Origin: Thermoflexus hugenholtzii
Lineage (GTDB): Bacteria; Chloroflexota; Anaerolineae; Thermoflexales; Thermoflexaceae
Length of the DNA: 64,000 bases
Direction: 5' to 3'
NCBI RefSeq assembly: GCF_018771565.1
Contig: NZ_CP076326.1
Span: forward strand, 1,426,001 to 1,490,000
The position numbers and the translations under genes are program-made. Below the pieces are notes generated by a model, which ran no database searches, had not been told where the DNA came from, and saw only the letters and a list, made by a program, of their open reading frames with translations. Positions 31,713 to 39,600 of this stretch are shown piece by piece. The number at the start of each line of letters is the position of its first letter. The first letter of the stretch is position 1.

Positions 31713-32042
31713 TCAACCCGCCTCCGGCCCACCGGACCCCCAGAGGGAGGGCAGCGCCGCGATCCGCCGCCAGCCCTCCCCCTCTGTCACCCGTTCCACC
31801 CGCAGGTCCTCGAAATAACGGTCGAGGACCGCCTCCCGCTCCATCGCCAGCGGCGGGGAGCAGTAATCCTCTTCCTCCCAGACGGCCTCCCCTGTAGCCG
31901 GGTCGAGCCGGGCGTTCTCCAGGGAGAAAGTCAGCGCCTCCCCGAAGGGCCGCAGCCGGCGGAACTCTCCCCTTCGCAGGCGCTCGTGAAGCTCCTCCGC
32001 GAGCGCCGGCCGGAGCCGCGCACGAACCAGGTAATGCGCCAT
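31713..32042 (-). CDS. Small conserved-looking hypothetical protein
   Basis: 109 residues, MAHYLVRARLRPALAEELHERLRRGEFRRLRPFGEALTFSL and so on, ending with a short tail. The N-terminal beta-helix pattern suggests a small ferredoxin-like (YCII-like) fold, but I do not recognise the family. Soluble, no Cys cluster (one Cys in EDYCSPPLA). 24 bases downstream of the DsbA-like candidate selenoprotein and in the same direction. Confidence 0.65.
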   Translation of the reverse strand: MAHYLVRARLRPALAEELHERLRRGEFRRLRPFGEALTFSLENARLDPATGEAVWEEEDYCSPPLAMEREAVLDRYFEDLRVERVTEGEGWRRIAALPSLWGSGGPEAG

Positions 32043-32066
32043 ACGGCCTCCCTTTGAGATCCGCCC

Positions 32067-32717
32067 TCAGGATCGGCGGCTCGGATCCCGCCCCGCCAGG
32101 AGATCCGCGATCACCCGCCGCAGGAACTCCTCCGGCACCGCTCCCTGCACCACCCAGCGATCGTTCAGGATCAGGGTGGGGACGGCGTGGATCCCCCGTC
32201 GTGCGGCCTCCTGCAGGTCCGCCTGCACCCGTCGTTCCACCTCCGGGCTTCGGAAATCCCGCTCCCACCGTTCGAGATCCAGGCCCACCTCCCGGGCGCA
32301 ATCCCGGAGGACCTCGAAGTCGGCGATGTTACGGGCTTCCACGGCGTGGGCCCGCTGCACCCGATCGAACAGATCCCAGTGGGCCTCCGGCCCGCCCTGG
32401 AGCTCAGCGGCCTTGCACGCTTTCAAGCCGGGCATGGAATACGGGTAAGGGAACGAGGCGGCCCGCATCCCCTCCACATGAATGGCCTCGCCGCCCGGAT
32501 GCCGGCGGGCCGCCGCCCAGTGGGTCAGGATCTCCGCCTTCCCTTGCTCCGGCGACCCGAAGATCCGGGAGATCGCCTCCGGGTCCGGAGCGAGGGCGAA
32601 GCAACGGTGCTCCACCGTCACCTGTCCCGCGAATTCCCGCACCACCCTTCGGAGCCTCGCCGAGGCCAGGAAGCACCAGACTCAAAGCACATCGTGGTAG
32701 AACGTCACCCGCACCAT
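32067..32717 (-). CDS. DsbA-family oxidoreductase, candidate selenoprotein (in-frame TGA at UxxC)
   Basis: 217 codons from ATG 32717, which is preceded by GGGAGGAGCGCGCG. Codon 12 is TGA (32684-32682), giving VRVTFYHDVL-TGA-VWCF: the TGA stands where homologues have the first Cys of the CxxC active site, with Cys15 as its partner. The frame then stays open and family-like to the end (EHRCFALAPDPEAI, FPYPYSMPGLKACKAAE, HAVPTLILNDRWVV). UxxC in a thioredoxin fold is a classic selenoprotein arrangement. A SECIS-like hairpin lies just downstream. Alternatives: a nonsense mutation, or initiation at an internal GTG (32645), which would remove the active site and part of the fold. Selenocysteine machinery is not in the window. 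Confidence 0.7.
32647..32673 (-). promoter_or_regulatory. SECIS-like hairpin downstream of the in-frame TGA
   Basis: In mRNA sense, counting from the base after UGA: lower stem 9-12 with 32-35 (CUUC/GAAG), a small internal loop with one G-U pair, upper stem 16-20 with 24-28 (GCCUC/GAGGC), apical loop GGC at 21-23. The loop lies 21 bases after UGA and begins with G, which fits the general bacterial SECIS pattern. GC-rich DNA gives such hairpins by chance, so this is supporting evidence only. Confidence 0.45.
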
Positions 32718-32731
32718 CGCGCGCTCCTCCC

Positions 32732-33622
32732 TTATTCAGGGGGCTCCCCCTCGAAACCGTCCCCCCGGCTCACCCAGACCCCGTTCCCCGAAGGATCCCG
32801 CAGGAAGAAGGCCCGGGAACCCTCGAGAACGAGCCATCCGGCGCGGCGCGCCCGCTCCCGGATCCCCTGCCACGCTTCCTCGTCCGGGACCACCAGGCTG
32901 AAGGCCCGAAGCCCCACGGCGTCCGGAGGCGGCGGGGGTGCGCCCCGGCCGGCCCAGGTGTTCGTCCCCACGTGATGGTGGTAACCCCCGGCGGCGAAGA
33001 AGCGCGCCCCCGGATAGTTCCGCTGCGTCACCGCCAAGCCCAGGATCCCGCTGTAAAACGCCTCCGCCTCATCCAGATCCGCCACGTGCAAATGGACGTG
33101 GCCGATGTCGGTCTCCGGCGGCAGCCCGCTCCACGGCTCGGAGGCGCCCTCTTGAAGCAGCCCCTCGACATCCAGAGGGCGGGTCACCATCGCCAGCTGT
33201 CCCTCCCGCCACGGCCACTGCGCCCGGGGCCGATCCCGATAGATCTCCAGGCCGTTGCCGTCGGGGTCCGGCAGATAGAGGGCCTCGCTCACCCCATGGT
33301 CGGAGAACCCGTGGAACGGCCACTCCGCTTCGATCAGCCGCCGGAAGGTTCGGGCCAGATCCCGGCGCGTCGGCACCCGGATCGCCACGTGATACAGCCC
33401 GGTCGTCCGCGGCGGCTTCGGCCGCGCGTCCCGGCGCTCCGTCAGCGCCAGCAACGGGGATCGCGATCCCGGCGCGGACAGGAGCACGGTGGTTCCCTCC
33501 CGCCCGACCTCCCGGAACCCCAGAAGGTCCCGGTAGAAGGCCAGGGACCGCCCCAGATCTCGGATCTGAAGGTGAACCCCACCGATATGGGTATTCTCGG
33601 GTAACCCGATGCGCTCCCTCAT
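32732..33622 (-). CDS. VOC-superfamily dioxygenase-like protein (two-domain)
   Basis: 296 residues, two vicinal-oxygen-chelate modules. His and Glu ligands are seen in IGGVHLQIRDL, LYHVAIRVP, LPDPDGNGLEIYRDRP, IGHVHLHVADL, HHHVGTNTW and DPSGNGVWV. The pattern resembles catechol 2,3-dioxygenase/CatE. ATG 33622 overlaps the stop of the preceding gene (ATGA), and AAGGAGA lies 9 bases before it. Expected substrate: catechols or quinone-derived aromatics. Confidence 0.9.
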   Translation of the reverse strand: MRERIGLPENTHIGGVHLQIRDLGRSLAFYRDLLGFREVGREGTTVLLSAPGSRSPLLALTERRDARPKPPRTTGLYHVAIRVPTRRDLARTFRRLIEAEWPFHGFSDHGVSEALYLPDPDGNGLEIYRDRPRAQWPWREGQLAMVTRPLDVEGLLQEGASEPWSGLPPETDIGHVHLHVADLDEAEAFYSGILGLAVTQRNYPGARFFAAGGYHHHVGTNTWAGRGAPPPPPDAVGLRAFSLVVPDEEAWQGIRERARRAGWLVLEGSRAFFLRDPSGNGVWVSRGDGFEGEPPE

Positions 33623-34131
33623 TTGTTTCGGTCTCCTTTCTGGGCCTGGACCGGCTCCATCCATTCGCCGCATGCGAAGGCGTAGCTGGCCTGGAGGATC
33701 CGCCATACCACCTCCAGCTCCGCCTCATCCCGCGGCCCATACACCATCACATAGATGGGGGGCAACACCCCCTGGGCGACCAGAGGGTGGAATTCCCCCC
33801 ATCCACGCTCCACCACTCGTTCCGCCAGCTCTGGCGGCAGCGATAGATGCAGGCTTCCATCGTAAGGGGGATGGAGATGGGCGAACTCATAACCGAACAC
33901 AAAAGCCTCCGCCGGGCCCCGCGCTCGCTCCGGGTCCAGGTAAAACGCCCGGGCTCCGGGCACGGAGATCCGACTGGGGGCCACCCGAACGCCCGGCAGG
34001 GCCTGCGCCCGTTCGAACAGTGCCTCCTGCAGCGCCCGAGGGGCGTTCTGGGTGAGCTGCTGGTGGGGCATCGAGCGGCGCGTCAACGGCCGCTCCCCCG
34101 TGCGCGCCGGGAGATCCTCCAGGCGATCCAT
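33619..34131 (-). CDS. DUF5519/luciferase-domain-like protein
   Basis: 170 residues. Segments PGVRVAPSRISVPGARAFYLD, GYEFAHLHPPYDGSLHLSLPPELAERVVERGWGEFHPL and IYVMVYGPRDEAELEVVW match a small conserved family often annotated as a luciferase domain. The His-rich HLHPPYDGSLHL may bind metal or flavin. The function is not known. Good GGGGAGG ribosome-binding site; coupled to the following VOC gene by a 4-base overlap. Confidence 0.78.
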   Translation of the reverse strand: MDRLEDLPARTGERPLTRRSMPHQQLTQNAPRALQEALFERAQALPGVRVAPSRISVPGARAFYLDPERARGPAEAFVFGYEFAHLHPPYDGSLHLSLPPELAERVVERGWGEFHPLVAQGVLPPIYVMVYGPRDEAELEVVWRILQASYAFACGEWMEPVQAQKGDRNK

Positions 34132-34186
34132 CGCTCGGCCTCCCCTTTCTCAGCTTGCCCTTTGGTCCACCCGTGGGCCGTTGGGT

Positions 34187-35137
34187 TTAAGAGACCTCCA
34201 GAGGCGGCAGCGCCCGCTCGATCTCGCCCCGCTGGGGCTCCAGCCAGTCCGGCAACATCAGGCCCGTCCCCAGACGTTCCGGCGGCTCATCCACCGTGAA
34301 CCCGGGCGGATCCGTGGCGATCTCGAAGAGCACCCCGCCGGGCTCCCGGAAATAGATCGAGCGGAAATACTTCCGGTCCATCACCGGGGTGACATAAAGC
34401 CCCCGCGCCTGCAAATGGGCTCGCCACGCCTGCTGCTCCGCGACGTCCTGGACCCGCCAGGCCACGTGATGCACCGTTCCCACCGCCACGCGGCCTCGAG
34501 AAGCCCGAGGATCGACGTGGAGATCCACCCACGCGCCCGGCTCCCCTGGGCCGATCTTCAGTCGGATCCGATCTCCTTCTGATCGCTCCACCCGGAACCC
34601 CATTTCCTCGATCAGGAAACGAAGCGTGAGCTCCGCAACGGTCTCCAGGAGGGTCACCGCGTGCAGACCCCGGATCGCATGCGCAGGGGGAACGGGACCG
34701 TCCGGCCAGCCTGGACGCTCCCCCGCCCGGGGATGGGCCGCCAGCTCCAGGGCCAAGCCGTCGGGATCCCGAAACCGCAAGACCACCTCTTCCTCTTCAA
34801 AGCGCGGGGCGATGCGCTCCACCACGACCCCGTAGGCTTGCAGCCGCTCCTGCCAGTAACCGATGGAGGCCTCCGGGATCGTGAGGGCGATGGCCATGAC
34901 CTGACCCGCCCCCACCCGCCCCCGCGTTCCGCCCGGCCAGAGGAAGAACGTGAGCAGGGTCCCAGGTCGGCCCAGGGCATCCCCGTAATACAGGTGATAA
35001 GCGCCCGGGTCATCGAAGTTCACCGTGCGCTTGACCAGCCGCAGCCCCAGCACTTCCCGATAGAACCCCAGGTTCCCCCGCGGATCCCCCGCCAGGGCCG
35101 TCACATGATGAAGCCCCTGAATCCCCTCCACGCCCAC
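34187..35137 (-). CDS. Ring-cleaving dioxygenase, VOC superfamily (MhqO/LinE-like)
   Basis: 316 residues with two VOC modules. Metal ligands are in LHHVTALAGDP, IRGLHAVTLLE and VHHVAWRV; GGVLFEIATDPPGF is characteristic of hydroquinone ring-cleaving dioxygenases. First gene of the block, 7 bases downstream of an operator palindrome and under a consensus promoter. In Bacillus subtilis the homologous mhqO and a DoxX gene (mhqP) belong to the MhqR quinone-stress regulon, so a similar role is likely. Confidence 0.9.
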   Translation of the reverse strand: MGVEGIQGLHHVTALAGDPRGNLGFYREVLGLRLVKRTVNFDDPGAYHLYYGDALGRPGTLLTFFLWPGGTRGRVGAGQVMAIALTIPEASIGYWQERLQAYGVVVERIAPRFEEEEVVLRFRDPDGLALELAAHPRAGERPGWPDGPVPPAHAIRGLHAVTLLETVAELTLRFLIEEMGFRVERSEGDRIRLKIGPGEPGAWVDLHVDPRASRGRVAVGTVHHVAWRVQDVAEQQAWRAHLQARGLYVTPVMDRKYFRSIYFREPGGVLFEIATDPPGFTVDEPPERLGTGLMLPDWLEPQRGEIERALPPLEVS

Positions 35138-35143
35138 CTCAAT

Positions 35144-35165
35144 TTAAATCTCACTTTAGATTTAA
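35144..35165 (-). promoter_or_regulatory. Operator palindrome of the dioxygenase block
   Basis: TTAAATCT and AGATTTAA are perfect 8-bp arms around a 6-base spacer (35144-35151, 35158-35165). It lies just downstream of the -10, over the predicted start of transcription, and ends 7 bases before the ATG. Its AT-richness contrasts with the GC-rich surroundings. The shape suits a MarR-family dimer; the repressor gene is not identified. Confidence 0.7.
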
Positions 35166-35176
35166 GTTCTGTCTTC

Positions 35177-35205
35177 AGTATATCCTCGACCCGGGATCCT
35201 GTCAA
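35177..35205 (-). promoter_or_regulatory. Sigma-70 promoter of the dioxygenase block
   Basis: Read on the minus strand: -35 TTGACA (35205-35200), 17-base spacer, -10 TATACT (35182-35177). One of the closest matches to consensus in the window. Confidence 0.8.
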
Positions 35206-35223
35206 GGGCATGGCGAAGGGCGG

Positions 35224-35395
35224 TGGCCCTTAGGTGATCCACATGGCCTGACCCCTGGGTGTGCCGGATCACGCGGATGCGGAGGTCTGCTCGTCGTCGA
35301 GGTTCTTCCGCTCGACGATGGTCAGCGGCGGGCCGTTCACAAATGGCAGCAATCGCTTCCAGGATGTCCCGCAGCCTTTCCTTGGGGTCTCTCAT
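35224..35395 (-). pseudogene. Remnant of a HepT-like (DUF86) toxin gene
   Basis: Begins [20 protein letters not shown], the usual HepT start, then loses similarity. Another frame around 35290-35320 (ERKNLDDEQT) resembles the expected continuation, suggesting a frameshift. Its ATG overlaps the stop of the MntA-like fragment, as in intact MntA/HepT pairs. The end is approximate. Confidence 0.5.
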
Positions 35396-35520
35396 AGCGG
35401 CACCGCCTCTCGAAGCACACGCTCTCGGATACGCGGCTTGAGGCCGCGTTCCGTGACCACGTCCACCCGGCGCCCCAGGAGTTGCTCCAAATCGTAAGGA
35501 GACTTGCCGTCAAGAGGGAT
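35392..35520 (-). pseudogene. Remnant of a MntA-like nucleotidyltransferase antitoxin gene
   Basis: Only the C-terminal part is recognisable: [20 protein letters not shown], then [16 protein letters not shown] and a stop overlapping the HepT-like start. The nucleotidyltransferase catalytic region (GSxARG, DxD) is missing, so the system is decayed. Confidence 0.55.
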
Positions 35521-35592
35521 GAATCCGGTTGAGATGGAAGGCGTGATGATCGGATACGCCGAACCCTTTCCCAGAATCCCGGAGGGACCACC

Positions 35593-35601
35593 TGCTATAA
35601 T
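35593..35601 (+). promoter_or_regulatory. Extended -10 promoter
   Basis: TGCTATAAT (35593-35601), 40 bases before the ATG at 35641. GAGGAGG lies 8 bases before that start. Confidence 0.7.
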
Positions 35602-35640
35602 GGGTGGGTGCTCAGACCTCAATCCGAGGAGGCGCCATCG

Positions 35641-37086
35641 ATGCCGCGCGCGTGGAACCGATGGCTCAGCCGCGGGGTCGCCCTCCTGCTGGTGGGCTTC
35701 CTGATCTGGCAGTTCGCCCTCTTCCAGCAGGAGCTGCAGCGGATCCCCCGGACCTGGACCGTGGCCGGGCTGGCTGTGGGCGGACGCTCCATCGAGGAGG
35801 CGCTGGACGCGGTGGAGCGCGCCCTGGCCGCCCCGCTGCGCGTGCAGTATCAGGATCACACCCTGATGCTGGACCCCGCGGATGTGGAGGCGCGGCTCGA
35901 TCGGGGTAAAAGCCGGGAGCTGCTCCAGCAAGCCTTATCCGAGCGCCAGCGCCCGGGCGCTTTCCTGCAATTCCTCTTCCGCCAGCCGCCCCCACCCCGG
36001 GATCTCCCGGTGGCGATCCAGGCCTCCCCGGAGAAGATCCGCCTGTGGCTGCTGGAGGTCGCCCGCCGCTTCGATGAGCCGCCGGTGGAGCCCCAGCCGG
36101 ACCTGGAGCGCTTCGCCTTCACGCCGGGCCGCCCGGGCCACGTGCTGAACATCAGCCGCTCCGCGGAGCGCCTCCAGGCCGCCCTGGCTCAGGCGGACCC
36201 CCGCGAGGTCGCCCTGGTGGTGGACGAGAAGCCCGCCCCGCCCCTTTCCCTCTCCGCCCTGGGTCGGTTCTTCGAGGCTTACCTGAGCTCCTTCGACGGC
36301 ACCGCCGGGATCTTCATCAAAGACCTGCGTCGTGGGGAAACCTGGATGCACAATGGAGACCTGCCGTTCTCCGGAGTGGGGGTGATGCGCCTGCCCGTGG
36401 CCCTCGCGGTCGCCCGGGCCCGGGACCTCATCCACGACGAGGCGCGCCGCCAGACGGTGTTCCGAATGCTGACCGATGAAACCGCCCTGCCCGCCCTGGA
36501 TACGCTGCTGGGAGACCTCGGGGAGGGCGACCCGGCGAAGGGTGCGGAGCGGGTAACTGCGTTCCTGCGGGAGCTGGGGCTGGTGAACTCCTTCATGGCG
36601 TGGCCCTTCGACCAGCCGGGCACCCCGCCTGCAGTGGTGACCCCGGCCAACAGCCGGCCGGAGCTTCCCACCCATCCTGACCCGCGCCAGCAGACCACCC
36701 CGGAGGACCTGGGGGTGCTCCTGGAGATGCTCCGACAATGCGCTCAGGAGGGCGGACCGCTCCCCCTCGTCTCCGAGGGCGCCGTTCAACCCGGGGAATG
36801 CCAGTTCATCCTGGAGGCGATGACCCAGAACCGCCTGCTGGATCCCCAGGGTCAGCCCACCCTGCTGGCCGCCGGCCTCCCCCCCGGCATCGCCTTCGCC
36901 CGTCGGCCCGGCTGGACGAACGAAACCCGGGCGGACGCAGGGATCGTCCTCGCCGGGCGCGCCGAGTATGTGCTGGTGGTCTTCCTGCATCGCCCAATCT
37001 TAATGGAATGGGAACAGGCCGTGCGGATGATGCGGGATCTCTCCCGGATCACATCCCAGTTCTTCCTGGGGACGCCCTCGGAGTAA
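35641..37086 (+). CDS. Membrane-anchored penicillin-binding-like protein, catalytically degenerate
   Basis: 481 residues. An N-terminal anchor ([20 protein letters not shown]) is followed by a PG-binding/YoaR-like domain (about 40-215), then a class-A beta-lactamase-like domain from about 220. The region that normally holds SxxK reads [13 protein letters not shown], so the catalytic Ser and Lys are replaced by Gly and Arg. It should therefore bind or sense cell wall rather than hydrolyse it. Faces outward, from the anchor topology. Own extended -10 promoter. Confidence 0.8.
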   Translation: MPRAWNRWLSRGVALLLVGFLIWQFALFQQELQRIPRTWTVAGLAVGGRSIEEALDAVERALAAPLRVQYQDHTLMLDPADVEARLDRGKSRELLQQALSERQRPGAFLQFLFRQPPPPRDLPVAIQASPEKIRLWLLEVARRFDEPPVEPQPDLERFAFTPGRPGHVLNISRSAERLQAALAQADPREVALVVDEKPAPPLSLSALGRFFEAYLSSFDGTAGIFIKDLRRGETWMHNGDLPFSGVGVMRLPVALAVARARDLIHDEARRQTVFRMLTDETALPALDTLLGDLGEGDPAKGAERVTAFLRELGLVNSFMAWPFDQPGTPPAVVTPANSRPELPTHPDPRQQTTPEDLGVLLEMLRQCAQEGGPLPLVSEGAVQPGECQFILEAMTQNRLLDPQGQPTLLAAGLPPGIAFARRPGWTNETRADAGIVLAGRAEYVLVVFLHRPILMEWEQAVRMMRDLSRITSQFFLGTPSE

Positions 37087-37104
37087 AGCAGGGGGCTCTT
37101 TCCA

Positions 37105-37779
37105 TCAGGGGGCTTCGTCGGCCCCGCGGGAGCTCCAGAGGGAGAGGAGATCCTCCACGCGGCGTCGGGCGGCCGCGAACTCGGGCCGGGAGGTTCCCTC
37201 GGTGCGGCGCAGAAAAGCCCGGATCTCCTCCCACAGCGCATCGACCACATCCAGATAGCGCTCCCGATCCCGGGGCTTGAACCCCTGCAGCTTGCGCGGG
37301 CCCTCCCGCCATCCCTCCGCGATGGACCAGTCGCGGATGGGGAAGGCACACCCGGCATAGAACAAGCACATTCCCAGCGGGGTCAGGATCGGGGGGATCC
37401 CCAGCCGGAGGGCCTGCTCGGTCTCCCGATGGATCAGCTGGCTCTCGCCGAACGTCTCGTAGGCCAGCCCCAACCACCCTCCCGGCGGGATCAACTCGCC
37501 GATGCGTCGGAAGAACGCCCGCACCACCCGCTCCGGAAGCTCCACGGGCACGCCCTGGAAGCGAACCGGGTTCTGAAAGAAGCCATCGAGCCAGCCCGGG
37601 ATCGGCTGCGGACGCGGACCGGCGGAGAGCCCCCGCAGGATCGGGCGCTCCGAAAGGAGGCCCTCGCGCTCCAGGTAAAACGCCACATAGCGCTGGCCGG
37701 CTGTGACGCTCCGGCCCTCCTCTCGCACCCGGATCCGATAATCCCCTGCCATCACGCCATCCAGGGTCTCCCAGCGCAT
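37105..37779 (-). CDS. DUF1122-like protein
   Basis: 224 residues, start chosen at MRWETLDGVMAG. Segments such as RVVRAFFRRIGELIPPGGWLGLAYETF and ETEQALRLGIPPILTPLGMCLFYAGC match a family I associate with DUF1122, known mainly from archaea and thermophiles; this assignment is from memory. The fold may be acyltransferase-like. Function unknown. Convergent with the penicillin-binding-like gene (18 bases between stops), with plsY upstream. Confidence 0.65.
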   Translation of the reverse strand: MRWETLDGVMAGDYRIRVREEGRSVTAGQRYVAFYLEREGLLSERPILRGLSAGPRPQPIPGWLDGFFQNPVRFQGVPVELPERVVRAFFRRIGELIPPGGWLGLAYETFGESQLIHRETEQALRLGIPPILTPLGMCLFYAGCAFPIRDWSIAEGWREGPRKLQGFKPRDRERYLDVVDALWEEIRAFLRRTEGTSRPEFAAARRRVEDLLSLWSSRGADEAP

Positions 37780-37855
37780 GTTCCGTCCCCGGAGGGGAAT
37801 CCCTGAGCGGAGGATAGGAGCGTGGACCTCTCCTGAGGTCTCACGCACGGGAAGG

Positions 37856-38527
37856 TCAGGCCGACGTCATAGACCGCTCTTTGCCTTCCGCCAGCCCGGA
37901 AGAGGCGGAGGCCTTGGGCTGCCCGGAGAAGCGCAAGCGGGGCTCGGTCCCCTCCCGGAGGCGCCGGAAGTTCGGGCGTAGGGCCCAGACGATCAGCCCG
38001 AGGGTGCCAAGCCCAAACAGGACCTCCGCCCATGGCCCCCCGAAGGCCACCGCGCGCAGGGCGAAGAGCCCAGGGACCACAAAAGCGAGGATCAAGGAAG
38101 TCATCGATGCGTATCCGGTGAGGGCAGCAAGGAGGGGAACCAGAGGCAACAGCACGGCCGCGACAGGGGGCCAGAGGGCGATGGCCGCCCCGAGGTTCGG
38201 AGCGGTCCCCGCTCCACCCCGAAACCCCAACCATATCGGCCAGTTATGGCCGGCCACGACCAAGATACCCGCCACCGCCCAGGCCAGAGGCTGGCCCGGA
38301 AACAGCATCCGGGCCCATTCGACCGCCAGGATCCCTTTCCCAAGATCCCCCAGGCCGGTGAGCAGCCCGGCCGCAAGCCCCCCGGCGCGCATCGCGTTGG
38401 TCCCGCCCGTCCGGCCGCTGCCGATCCGCCGCACATCCTGCCCGGTCAGCAGGCGAACCACCAGCCACCCCGTGGGGAACGATCCGATCAGATACGCGCC
38501 GAGGATCAGCATCCACACAGACCCCAT
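37856..38527 (-). CDS. plsY: Glycerol-3-phosphate acyltransferase PlsY
   Basis: 223 residues with about five membrane helices. Transfers the acyl group from acyl-phosphate to glycerol 3-phosphate, the first step of phospholipid synthesis. Family motifs: GSGRTGGTNAMR (motif 1), GHNWPIWLGFRGGAGTA (motif 2), and ALRPNFRRLREGTEPRLRF near the C-terminus (motif 3 region). The usual GATN is GGTN here and the usual GGKG is GGAG, so binding details may differ. Confidence 0.88.
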   Translation of the reverse strand: MGSVWMLILGAYLIGSFPTGWLVVRLLTGQDVRRIGSGRTGGTNAMRAGGLAAGLLTGLGDLGKGILAVEWARMLFPGQPLAWAVAGILVVAGHNWPIWLGFRGGAGTAPNLGAAIALWPPVAAVLLPLVPLLAALTGYASMTSLILAFVVPGLFALRAVAFGGPWAEVLFGLGTLGLIVWALRPNFRRLREGTEPRLRFSGQPKASASSGLAEGKERSMTSA

Positions 38528-38568
38528 CCCCTCCTCCGAATTTCAGATTGAGCGCTCCTCCCGCTGCC

Positions 38569-39387
38569 TCACGCGGGTGTTCGCGGGGCCAGGCCGCAGA
38601 ACACCTCGTAATCGATGGGCTCGAAGACCGTGGGGTGATCTCCGCACACCGGACAATCCGGGCGGCGCTCCACCTGAACGCTCAACCATTCCGCCCGCAG
38701 CCCGTCGAAGACCAGCAGCCGGCCGGCCAGGGAGGTCCCCAGGCCCAGCAACCATTTCAGGGCCTCCAGGGCCTGGAGGGCCCCGATCGTGCCGGGGACC
38801 GCTCCAAAGACGCCTGCCTGCTGGCAATCCGGGATCAGATCGGGAGGCGGCGGGGCGGGTAAGAGGCAGCGATAACACGGGCGTCCGCCCGGCGGGACCA
38901 TGCTGACCTGCCCCTCATACTGGAAGATCGCGCCCCAGATCAGCGGCTTCCGCTCCCAGACGCACACATCGCTCGCCAGATACTTGGTGGGGAAGTTATC
39001 GCTCCCATCGATGATCAGGTCGTAGTCCGCGACCAGCTGACGGGCGTTGGCGGCCGTGAAACGGGTCACGTAGGGGATCACCCGCACATCCGGGTTCAGG
39101 GCTTGAAGCCGCTCCCGGGCCACCTCCGCCTTCGGGCGCCCGAGGTCCTCCGTGCGGAAGAGGACCTGGCGTTGCAGGTTGCTGAGATCCACCACGTCGG
39201 GATCAATGATCCCGATGGTCCCCACCCCGGCGGCGGCCAGATAGAGGGCGATGGGGGATCCGAGCCCCCCTACCCCGATGAGCAGCACCCGGCTTTGCAA
39301 CAGCCGGCGCTGCCCACGCCCGCCCACACCGGGCAGGACGATGTGCCGGGCATAGCGGCGGATCTGCTCCTCGCTCAGCGGGAACAT
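38569..39387 (-). CDS. ThiF/MoeB-family adenylyltransferase
   Basis: 272 residues, start at MFPLSEEQIRRYARHIVLPGVG. E1-like enzyme that adenylates the C-terminus of a sulfur-carrier protein (ThiS/MoaD type). Nucleotide site VLLIGVGGLGSPIALYLAAAG, then IDPDVVDLSNLQRQ, DNFPTKYL, and zinc cysteines in CYRC and CPVCG. No rhodanese domain. No carrier-protein gene is adjacent, so thiamine versus molybdopterin cannot be decided. Confidence 0.9.
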   Translation of the reverse strand: MFPLSEEQIRRYARHIVLPGVGGRGQRRLLQSRVLLIGVGGLGSPIALYLAAAGVGTIGIIDPDVVDLSNLQRQVLFRTEDLGRPKAEVARERLQALNPDVRVIPYVTRFTAANARQLVADYDLIIDGSDNFPTKYLASDVCVWERKPLIWGAIFQYEGQVSMVPPGGRPCYRCLLPAPPPPDLIPDCQQAGVFGAVPGTIGALQALEALKWLLGLGTSLAGRLLVFDGLRAEWLSVQVERRPDCPVCGDHPTVFEPIDYEVFCGLAPRTPA

Positions 39388-39600
39388 CCTCACCGGCTCC
39401 GGCGAAAGATCCCCCCTCCCGATCGGCCGGACGTCCCGATGCGGGAGGGGAGCCAGGGGGCTTGAAAACCGCGGAACCCGCGGGAAGGCCCCCCGATATC
39501 TTATCGCCGTTCGGGGCGTTCCGGAAAGCGCCATCTCCCACCGGGACGCCCCGAATCGGGGAGGCGCCGGCCCGGCAGGAGGAACGCGATCCGCTGGAGA

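Noticed and set aside
31274-31732. Open frames on both strands in the 31387-31712 gap
   Set aside because: Amino-acid composition is typical of off-frame GC-rich DNA, and no ribosome-binding site or recognisable domain is present.
32067-32645. Short DsbA-like protein starting at GTG 32645, downstream of the TGA
   Set aside because: This would remove the first strand and the active site. The ATG at 32717 has a strong ribosome-binding site and the codons between are family-like.
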